This document shows, one piece after another, positions 58,161 to 64,000 of a stretch of DNA of 64,000 bases (positions within the stretch are counted from its first letter, which is position 1; each line of letters starts with the position of its first letter). The notes under the pieces are model-generated. The model worked only from the letters and a program-made list of their open reading frames with translations, did not search any database and had not been told where the DNA came from. The DNA is from Paractinoplanes bogorensis (GTDB taxonomy: Bacteria; Actinomycetota; Actinomycetes; Mycobacteriales; Micromonosporaceae), in NCBI RefSeq assembly GCF_018829635.1, contig NZ_JAHKKG010000019.1, positions 104,582 to 168,581 on the forward strand, given 5' to 3'. Made by a program: the position numbers and the translations under genes.

Positions 58161-58856
58161 ATGAATGAGCGAACGAACACCAACGAGCGGGATGCGCGGC
58201 CGGGCTCGAACCGGTGCGGGCAAGCGGCGGGAAGCGAGCGGGACGCGCGAGCGGAAATGAGCTCGCGCGGTCAACTGGCGCGAAGCGAGCGGCCGGATGA
58301 GCGAGAACGATCGAACGCGCAGGAACGGCCGGTCGAGCGACATCGACGGCTCGGCGTGGACATCGGGCGCGTGATCATTGCCGGAGGTGGGCCGGGTGGC
58401 GGCGACACCCAGTTCTTCAGCGGCGACATGGGCAAGATGCTTGCGACACCGGCCGTGCCGGACGCGTTCGCGACGTTGGCCCGGCTCGCGCCGCAGTTCG
58501 ACGAGGTGTGGCTTGTCTCGAAGTGCGGCGAGCGGGTGCAGCGCAGCACGCGGTTGTGGCTCGATCATCACGACTTCGCGGGCCGCACCGGCATTCCGCG
58601 CGAGAACCTGCGCTTCTGCCTGCGCCGGCCGGACAAGGCGATCCATTGCGCCGAACTCGGGATCACGCACTTCGTCGACGACAAGCTCGACGTCCACGAG
58701 GCGCTGCGCGGTGTCGTTGAGCACCGCTACCTGTTCGGCCCGCAGCGCATCTCGGCGCCGGCCTGGGTCGAGCACACCCGCACCTGGCTCGAGGTGGAGG
58801 CAGCGGTCAACCGGGACGAGGCGGCTCTTGGCTCGGCACACCCGGTTGCGCGCTGA
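58161..58856 (+). CDS. HAD-like protein with low-complexity N-terminal arm
   Basis: A 231-residue protein. Residues 1-62 are hydrophilic and biased to Glu/Arg/Ser/Asn (ERTNTNERDARPGSNRCGQ; SERPDERERSNAQERPVE), probably a repeat-derived arm. The folded part begins HRRLGVDIGRVIIAGG, where the HAD motif I DxD is DIG, so phosphatase activity is doubtful. WLVSKCGERVQ (motif II Ser) and THFVDDKLDVHEAL (motif IV acidic pair) are retained. The ATG at 58161 is 4 codons before the first ERT; the arm could be untranslated if an internal start is used. Its stop is the first base of a 29-bp repeat array. Confidence 0.7.
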   Translation: MNERTNTNERDARPGSNRCGQAAGSERDARAEMSSRGQLARSERPDERERSNAQERPVERHRRLGVDIGRVIIAGGGPGGGDTQFFSGDMGKMLATPAVPDAFATLARLAPQFDEVWLVSKCGERVQRSTRLWLDHHDFAGRTGIPRENLRFCLRRPDKAIHCAELGITHFVDDKLDVHEALRGVVEHRYLFGPQRISAPAWVEHTRTWLEVEAAVNRDEAALGSAHPVAR

Positions 58857-59055
58857 CGGCTGCGGTCGGGAGTGAGCGGCGGTGCGCGCTGCGGTCGGGA
58901 GTGAGCGGCGGTGCGCGCTGCGGTCGGGAGTGAGCGGCGGTGCGCGCTGCGGTTGGGACTGGGCGGCGGTGCGCGCTGCGGTTGGGAGTGAGCGGCGGTG
59001 CGCGCTGCGGTCGGGAGTGAGCGGCGGTGCGCGCTGCGGTCAGGACTGGGGGTGC
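58857..59055. repeat. 29-bp tandem repeat array between two convergent stop codons
   Basis: GCGCTGCGGTCGGGAGTGAG-CGGCGGTGC repeats about six times, with C/T and A/C variants. It starts at the stop of the HAD gene and its last copy contains the TGA of the dehydrogenase gene (59040), so both genes end inside the array. Confidence 0.93.
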
Positions 59056-60011
59056 ACCAGCACTTTCAGGCCGGTGCGGGCGGAGGCCGTCTCGAGGGCG
59101 GCACTCACCCCGGACAGAGGGAAGACATCGGTGGCGAGCGGCTTGAGGTCTACCAGTCCCCGCGCGGTCAGGGCGATCGCGCGGGGATACACCTCGCCCA
59201 TCCGGCGGGCCAGGACGAGGCTGAGGCCCTTGCGCCGGGCCAAGGCCGCGCTGAACGAGGTGCGGTCGCCGTCGGGGATGCCGACCAGCACCACCCGCGC
59301 GCCCGGTTTGGCCAGCCGCAGCGCGGTGTCGACGGCCGCCTCCGAACCGGACACCTCGAAGACCACGTCGGCGACCGCCTCGTGGCCGGCCGGTTCGGCG
59401 CCGGCCTTGAGCGCTGCGCTCATCCGGTGCGGCAACGGTTCGGCGGCCAGCACCCTCGTGGCGCCATGCGCGAAGGCGAGTTGCACGAGCAGCAGCCCGA
59501 TCGGGCCGCAGCCGACGACCGCGACCGTTGACGCCATGCGCATGTGCGCGAGATCGAGCGCGTGCAGCGCGACCCCGAGCGGTTCGAGCATCGCGCCCTC
59601 GTCGTCGGACACCGCGTCGGGCAGCCGGTGCAGGCGGTGCGACGGCCACACCAGGAACTGGCGCAGACCGCCGTCGCAGTCGCCGTGGCCGGCGAACACG
59701 ATGTTCAGGCACAGGTTGGGGTTGCCCTCGTCGCACGGCTCGCAACGACCGCATGGAACGGCCGGATCGATCGCGACGCGCACACCGTCGTCCGCACCGC
59801 CCCGGATCACGCCCGCCATCTCATGTCCGAGCACGAGCGGCCGGGCCACCGCGGCGTCGCCGATCGCACCCTCGGTGAACCAGTGCAGGTCACTCCCGCA
59901 GATCCCGACCGACGTGACCTCGACCAGGCTTTCCCCCGTACGGGAAGGAACTGGTCTTTCCTCGTCGTGCAAGCGAACGTCTCCGGCGGCGTGCAGGCGC
60001 GAAACGAGCAT
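59040..60011 (-). CDS. Zinc-dependent polyol/L-idonate-type dehydrogenase
   Basis: A 323-residue medium-chain dehydrogenase. VGICGSDLHWF has the catalytic zinc Cys, PLVLGHEMAGVI the zinc His-Glu, and CGRCEPCDEGNPNLC the structural zinc cysteines; VAVVGCGPIGLLLVQLA is the nucleotide-binding site. Similar to idonate 5-dehydrogenase or sorbitol dehydrogenase. Last gene of the transporter operon, which supports a role in entry of a polyol or keto-sugar into the FruK/aldolase pathway. Confidence 0.9.
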   Translation of the reverse strand: MLVSRLHAAGDVRLHDEERPVPSRTGESLVEVTSVGICGSDLHWFTEGAIGDAAVARPLVLGHEMAGVIRGGADDGVRVAIDPAVPCGRCEPCDEGNPNLCLNIVFAGHGDCDGGLRQFLVWPSHRLHRLPDAVSDDEGAMLEPLGVALHALDLAHMRMASTVAVVGCGPIGLLLVQLAFAHGATRVLAAEPLPHRMSAALKAGAEPAGHEAVADVVFEVSGSEAAVDTALRLAKPGARVVLVGIPDGDRTSFSAALARRKGLSLVLARRMGEVYPRAIALTARGLVDLKPLATDVFPLSGVSAALETASARTGLKVLVHPQS

Positions 60012-60050
60012 GAGCGAACGCTAACACCGGCCGGAGCGCGCAGTTGACGG

Positions 60051-60875
60051 TCAACCTTTCAGTCCGGTGAAGCTCATCGTGGCGATGAACTTCCGCTGGG
60101 CGAACAGGAACGCGAGGATCAGCGGTGCGGTGGCGAGCACGTTGCCGGCCATCAGTTGCGACCATTCCGTACGGCGCATGCCCTGGAAGTTGGCCAGCCC
60201 CACCTGCAGCGTGAACGTGTGGTTGTCGGAGATCGCCACCAGCGGCCAGAGCAGATCGTTCCAGCTGGACAGCAGCGTGAAGACGGCCAGCGTGGCCAGG
60301 GCCGGACGGGCCAGCGGGAGCACGATGCTGCGGAACGTGCGCCAGGTGCCGGCGCCGTCGATCCGCGCCGCCTCCTCCAGCTCGACCGGCAGGGCCAGGA
60401 AGAACTGGCGCATCAGGAAGATGCCGAACGCCGAGGCCAGCCAGGGCACGAACGCCGCGGCCAGGGTGTCGACGATGCCGAGGCGGGCGAACATCAGGTA
60501 GGTCGGGATCATCAGGAGCTGGATCGGGATCATCACCGTGGCGATGATGACCAGGAAGGCGACGCCCCGTCCGGCGAACCGGAGACGGGCGAAGCCGTAA
60601 CCGGCCATCGAACAGAGCACCAGATGCGCACCTACGGACACCGCCGAAACGAGCACTGTGTTGCCGAACCAGCGCAGGGCCGGCGTCTCGGTGAGCAACG
60701 CGCGGTAGCCCTCGAGATGCAGCGACGTCGGGATCAGCTGGGGCGGGAACTTGTTGATCTCCGCGCTGCTCATGAACGAAGTGAGCACCATCTGGACAAG
60801 CGGCAGGACGAACAGCAGCGCGAGCGGCATGAGCAGCAGATGCCACGGGCTGAACGGAAGGTGGAACCGGCGCAT
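60051..60875 (-). CDS. Sugar ABC transporter permease (MalG/UgpE type)
   Basis: A 274-residue permease with six membrane helices and the EAA loop LEEAARIDGAGTWRTFRSIVLPLARPALA. Second permease of the importer; its ATG overlaps the stop of the first permease gene. Confidence 0.93.
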   Translation of the reverse strand: MRRFHLPFSPWHLLLMPLALLFVLPLVQMVLTSFMSSAEINKFPPQLIPTSLHLEGYRALLTETPALRWFGNTVLVSAVSVGAHLVLCSMAGYGFARLRFAGRGVAFLVIIATVMIPIQLLMIPTYLMFARLGIVDTLAAAFVPWLASAFGIFLMRQFFLALPVELEEAARIDGAGTWRTFRSIVLPLARPALATLAVFTLLSSWNDLLWPLVAISDNHTFTLQVGLANFQGMRRTEWSQLMAGNVLATAPLILAFLFAQRKFIATMSFTGLKG

Positions 60876-61807
60876 CAGAACACCTCCGAGCCGCGGCGAC
60901 GGCTGTACCAGATGATGCCGAGAGTCAGGAGCAGGGTGACCGCGAAGAGCAGGTAGGCGGCCGCGGCGCCGTACCCGAGCCGCTGGGTCTGGAAGGCCAG
61001 CTCGTAGATGTAGTAGACGACCGTCTGCGTGCTGTTGAGCGGGCCGCCGCGGGTGGTGGTGTAGATCAGGTCGAACAGCTGGACGGCCGTGATCGTCTGC
61101 CAGACGGCGGCGAAGACGGTCACCGGGCGCAGCTCGGGCAGCGTGACGTGCCGGAACACCCGCCAGCGGGAAGCGCCGTCCATGGTCGCGGCCTCGACCA
61201 GCTCACGCGGGATGTCCTGCAACGCGGCCAGGTAGATGACCGTGGTGAAGCCGACCTCGCCCCACAGCGCGATCACGCAGATCACGTAAAGGGCCTGGGT
61301 CGGGCTCTCGAGGAACTGCTGCTGGGGGATGCCGAGGTGGCGCAACACGTCGTTGGCCGCCCCGAACTGCGGGTTGAACACGAACCCGGCCAGGATGCCG
61401 GTGGCCGCCGCGGACGCCACGTACGGGACGAAGATGCACGTTCGATAGAAACCGATCAGCCGGATGCGCTGATTGAGCGCGATCGCGACGACAATTCCGA
61501 GCACGATGGACGACGGAACGAACAACACGGTCAGCAGCAGCGTGTGCCGCGCCGCCGCCAGCATGTCCGGATCGCTCACCAAACGCTCATAGTTCGCCCA
61601 GCCGACCGGCACGCCGGGCGAGATGCCGTTCCAGCGGGCGCGCGAGATGAAGAACGCCCACACCGCCGGGAACAGCGACAGGCCGACGACCAGCACGGTG
61701 GCCGGACCGGCGAAGGCCCAGCCGGTGAGCGTGCGCCGGACCGCCCGCCCCCGGGGCCGGGCCCGGCGCACCGTCGCGGGCGACGAGGCGGCGAACGTGA
61801 TCGCCAT
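60875..61807 (-). CDS. Sugar ABC transporter permease (MalF/UgpA type)
   Basis: A 310-residue permease with a long cytoplasmic Arg-rich N-terminus, six helices and the EAA loop LVEAATMDGASRWRVFRHVTLPELRPV. Start overlaps the binding-protein stop (TGATG). Confidence 0.93.
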   Translation of the reverse strand: MAITFAASSPATVRRARPRGRAVRRTLTGWAFAGPATVLVVGLSLFPAVWAFFISRARWNGISPGVPVGWANYERLVSDPDMLAAARHTLLLTVLFVPSSIVLGIVVAIALNQRIRLIGFYRTCIFVPYVASAAATGILAGFVFNPQFGAANDVLRHLGIPQQQFLESPTQALYVICVIALWGEVGFTTVIYLAALQDIPRELVEAATMDGASRWRVFRHVTLPELRPVTVFAAVWQTITAVQLFDLIYTTTRGGPLNSTQTVVYYIYELAFQTQRLGYGAAAAYLLFAVTLLLTLGIIWYSRRRGSEVF

Positions 61808-63111
61808 CAGTTGACCACGGCGTCGGCCGACTTCTTGGCGGCCGCGTCGAGCGCCTCCTTCGCGGTGGCGCGCCCCTGCAGAACGGACGCGATCGCGTCG
61901 CCGACATTGCGCGACAACACCTCGTAGCCCGGCACGGTCGGCCGCGCCTGCTTGGCGTTGGTGAGGTTCTCGAAGAACTTCTGCCCGCCCGGGTACTCCT
62001 TCACGTAAGCCGCGAACTCAGGCGTGTCCTTCTCGGTCGAGCGCAGCGGCAGGTTGCCGATCTTCAGGTTCCACTTCGCGTCGGTCTGCGCGCTGGTCAG
62101 CCACTTGACGAAATCGCGCGCGGCGCCGGCCCGGTTCGCGTCGTTGTGATCGAACAGCACCCACAGGTCGGGACCGGAGACGGTCTGGTGATCGCCGTTG
62201 ACCCCGGGCAGATTCACGACGCCGTACGGGAGCTTGGCCTCTTTGATCTCGAGCAACGCCCACGGGCCGGTGAGGATCATCGCGATCCGCCCGCTGTTGA
62301 ACAACGGATGGTACTTCTCGTCGGTCTGGTCCAGATACATCGACTTGTCGTCGACCGCCATCTGCCGCAGCGTCTCGAGCGCGGCCACCCCGGCGTCGGA
62401 GTTGAACACGGGCTTCGTGCCATCGAGGATCTTGCCGCCGTTCTGCCAGAGCAGCGGCCACAGGTGCCAGGTCGTGTCCTCGCTGCCCGACACCGAATAC
62501 GCGGTTCCGTACGTCTTGGTGCTCGGATCGGTCAGTTTCCTGGCCGCTTCGCGGAACTGCGCCCACGTCCAGTCGTCGGTGGGGTAGGCGACGCCCGCCT
62601 TGTCGAAGATCTCCTTGTTGTAGATGAGCGCCAAGTTGTCCACCAGCGCCGGTATACCGATCACCTTTCCGTCCGCTGTGGCCACCGTGCGCGCAGCTTC
62701 GGGCATCTCCGTCCAACCGAAGGACGGTTCCTGCACGTACGAGGTCAGGTCCTGTGTCTTGCCGCTCGCGCCGAGATCACCGGCCCAGTTCCCGTATGCG
62801 TACGAGATGTCGGGGTAGCTCCCGCCGGTGAAGCCCGCGGACAGTTTCGTCAGCAGATCGTCCGTGGTCGGTGCGCCCGGTGACGTCTTGAGCGTGACGT
62901 TCGGATGAGCTGTGTGGTACTCGGCCGCCAGCGCCTCGGCGACCTTCTCCGCCTCCTCGGTCTGCCCGGTCCACCAGGTCAGTTCGACGGCCGCGCTGGG
63001 GTCGTAGCCGGCGGCCGCGTCCTGGCCGTCGTCGGTCGTGCCGCCCATGCAGGCGGAGAGAAGCAGGACAGTGCCGACACCGCCGGCGAGTAGTCGAAAT
63101 GTCTTGGTCAT
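61807..63111 (-). CDS. Sugar ABC transporter substrate-binding lipoprotein
   Basis: A 434-residue solute-binding protein of family 1. The signal peptide ends in the lipobox LSAC; VELTWWTGQTEEAEKVAEALAAEYHTAHP opens the domain; YAYGNWAGDLGASGKTQDLTSYV and GAARDFVKWLTSAQTDAKW are typical. GGAGG precedes the ATG. No ATPase gene is in the operon, so it would share a common MsiK-like ATPase. Confidence 0.93.
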   Translation of the reverse strand: MTKTFRLLAGGVGTVLLLSACMGGTTDDGQDAAAGYDPSAAVELTWWTGQTEEAEKVAEALAAEYHTAHPNVTLKTSPGAPTTDDLLTKLSAGFTGGSYPDISYAYGNWAGDLGASGKTQDLTSYVQEPSFGWTEMPEAARTVATADGKVIGIPALVDNLALIYNKEIFDKAGVAYPTDDWTWAQFREAARKLTDPSTKTYGTAYSVSGSEDTTWHLWPLLWQNGGKILDGTKPVFNSDAGVAALETLRQMAVDDKSMYLDQTDEKYHPLFNSGRIAMILTGPWALLEIKEAKLPYGVVNLPGVNGDHQTVSGPDLWVLFDHNDANRAGAARDFVKWLTSAQTDAKWNLKIGNLPLRSTEKDTPEFAAYVKEYPGGQKFFENLTNAKQARPTVPGYEVLSRNVGDAIASVLQGRATAKEALDAAAKKSADAVVN

Positions 63112-63133
63112 CTCGTGGCACCTCCGTAGCGAG

Positions 63134-64000
63134 TTACGTGAGGACGACGGATCTGGTGAGCAGTCGGGGACGGTCGGGGTCGAGACCGCGGTGGGCGGCC
63201 ATGGCGAGCGCGAAACGCTGGACGAGCAGAAGCTGAGCGAGAGGATCAAGATCGTTCCGGTACGCGGTGGCGCCGGCGCTCCGGGCCACGTCGTCCATCT
63301 CGGTCGGCACGTCACCGAGCGACCAGACGAGGCTGTGGCGTCCGGCGACGGCGACCGGGCCGTGGCGGAAATCCATGGCGGGGTAGGACTCGGAGTAGGC
63401 CTGGGCGGCTTCGCGCACTTTGAGGGCCGCTTCGTGAGCGAGTCCGACCGTCCAGCCGGTGCCGAGGAAGACGAGATGCTCGATGTCCGCCGGGTCGGCC
63501 GGGAGCGGCATGGTGAGCGCTTGCCGTCCGTCCGCGACGAGCGAACTGAGCGTGCGCCCGCCCACGATGAGCGAGTCGCTCGTTTGGCCGTTCGCGTCGA
63601 GCGAACCGAGCGTGCGTCCGCCCACGATGAGCGGGTCGCTCGTCTGGCCGTTCGCGTCGAGCGAGTTGTCGGCGAAGGCGGCGCGGGCCAGCGCCAGCAC
63701 GGTGGTCGGGAAACGGGTCTGCACGACACTGCGCTCGTCGGCGAAATCGAGCAGGATTCGCTCATCGGTCAGGTCGTCGACCGGCTCGCCGCTGACGGCG
63801 GTGACCGCGACCCGGTGCGTGCCGGCCGCGACCTGGTGCGTGCTGGCCGCGACCTGGTGCGTGCTGGCCGCGGCCTGGTGCGTGCTGGCCGCGGCCTGGT
63901 GCGTGCTGGCCGCGGCCTGGTGCGTGCTGGCCGCGGCCTGGTGCGTGCTGGCCGCGGCCTGGTGCGTGCTGGCCGCGGCCTGGTGCGTGCTGGCCGCGGC
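63134..64000 (-). CDS. SIS-domain sugar isomerase/deaminase (GlmS/AgaS-like), 5' truncated, with internal repeats
   Basis: The frame is open from the window edge to the stop at 63134. The C-terminal SIS domain has HLVFLGTGWTVGLAHEAALKVREAAQAYSESYPAMDFRHGPVA, as in phosphosugar isomerases that act on amino-sugar-6-phosphates (GlmS, AgaS, FrlB). Two tandem expansions interrupt it: a 60-bp pair encoding SLDANGQTSD(P/S)LIVGGRTL(G/S), and a 21-bp array encoding AASTHQA at least nine times that runs to the window end. The frame is maintained throughout. First gene of the transport operon, which points to an amino-sugar or related sugar as the imported substrate. Confidence 0.82.
   Translation of the reverse strand, partial: AAASTHQAAASTHQAAASTHQAAASTHQAAASTHQAAASTHQAAASTHQVAASTHQVAAGTHRVAVTAVSGEPVDDLTDERILLDFADERSVVQTRFPTTVLALARAAFADNSLDANGQTSDPLIVGGRTLGSLDANGQTSDSLIVGGRTLSSLVADGRQALTMPLPADPADIEHLVFLGTGWTVGLAHEAALKVREAAQAYSESYPAMDFRHGPVAVAGRHSLVWSLGDVPTEMDDVARSAGATAYRNDLDPLAQLLLVQRFALAMAAHRGLDPDRPRLLTRSVVLT
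63545..63664. repeat. 60-bp in-frame duplication in the SIS gene
   Basis: Two nearly identical 60-bp units encode SLDANGQTSD(P/S)LIVGGRTL(G/S) on the minus strand and sit between the two SIS subregions. Confidence 0.9.
63808..64000. repeat. 21-bp in-frame tandem array at the window edge
   Basis: GCCTGGTGCGTGCTGGCCGCG repeats at least nine times and continues past 64000; the first two copies carry GACCTG instead of GCCTGG-type variation. Minus-strand translation is (AASTHQA)n. Copies become more uniform toward the window end, as in a recently expanding array. Confidence 0.92.

Noticed and set aside
55319..59055. CRISPR array at the 50-bp or 29-bp repeats
   Set aside because: Repeats are head-to-tail with no unique spacers, and there are no cas genes.
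58882..60024. A 380-codon plus-strand frame over the 29-bp array and dehydrogenase gene
   Set aside because: It is the antisense of a clear zinc dehydrogenase; composition is Arg/Pro/Ser-rich as in shadow frames.

Overview
The window looks like chromosomal DNA of a high-GC filamentous actinobacterium. Micromonosporaceae, probably Actinoplanes, is my best guess. The reasons are strong GC3 bias, dense two-way gene packing, SARP, IclR(GylR), LacI and LuxR regulators, F420-type enzymes, M36 and LPxTG exoproteins, and a recurrent TTCCCGTACG word. I see no rRNA, tRNA, CRISPR array, transposase or prophage. No gene-free stretch exceeds about 300 bases; the longest gene-poor stretches are repeat arrays.

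Layout. 1-10.1 kb: an accessory catabolic island. It holds a betaine/choline-type ABC ATPase, a histidine ammonia-lyase (HAL) homologue, a cysteine-dioxygenase-like cupin, an amidohydrolase, a LacI regulator with an obvious twin operator, a reductase, and an ornithine-cyclodeaminase-like enzyme coupled to a second HAL homologue under a divergent RpiR regulator. Both HAL homologues have lost the serine of the Ala-Ser-Gly triad that forms the MIO cofactor (AIG and AAG instead). This suggests MIO-independent elimination chemistry, possibly on a trimethylammonium substrate such as ergothioneine or hercynine. 10-22 kb: ordinary accessory genes (lipoprotein, FAD monooxygenase, ECF sigma/anti-sigma pair, TPP enzyme plus cyclase, GAF-PP2C phosphatase, L31 type B, TetR, MFS), several with clear palindromic operators. 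22.4-23.5 kb: a decaying cluster of small hypothetical genes. 23.5-36 kb: tandem LPxTG proteins, a small alarmone synthetase, an M36 metalloprotease, an arginase-family remnant, a hydrolase-LuxR protein, a polysaccharide deacetylase and a MarR/BBE-oxidase/F420-oxidoreductase unit. 36-43 kb: the glycerol regulon (glpF-glpK-glpD, divergent IclR, second glpK). 43-48 kb: a 1,562-residue SARP-cyclase-STAND regulator. 48-50 kb: a methyltransferase and an AHSA1/ArsR pair. 50-64 kb: a sugar-phosphate/amino-sugar locus (LacI, class II aldolase, two PfkB kinases, polyol-type dehydrogenase, sugar ABC transporter and a truncated SIS isomerase), interrupted by secreted proteins and a LysR/HAD pair.

The most unusual large-scale feature is tandem-repeat expansion. 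At least ten minisatellites (units 15 to 60 bp) sit in this 64 kb. Those inside genes mostly have units divisible by three and expand linkers or tails (SARP regulator, BBE oxidase, 6-phosphofructokinase-like kinase, SIS isomerase). Several others begin exactly at a stop codon (43.3, 55.3, 56.3 and 58.9 kb). Positions of short sites were counted by eye and may be off by a base or two.
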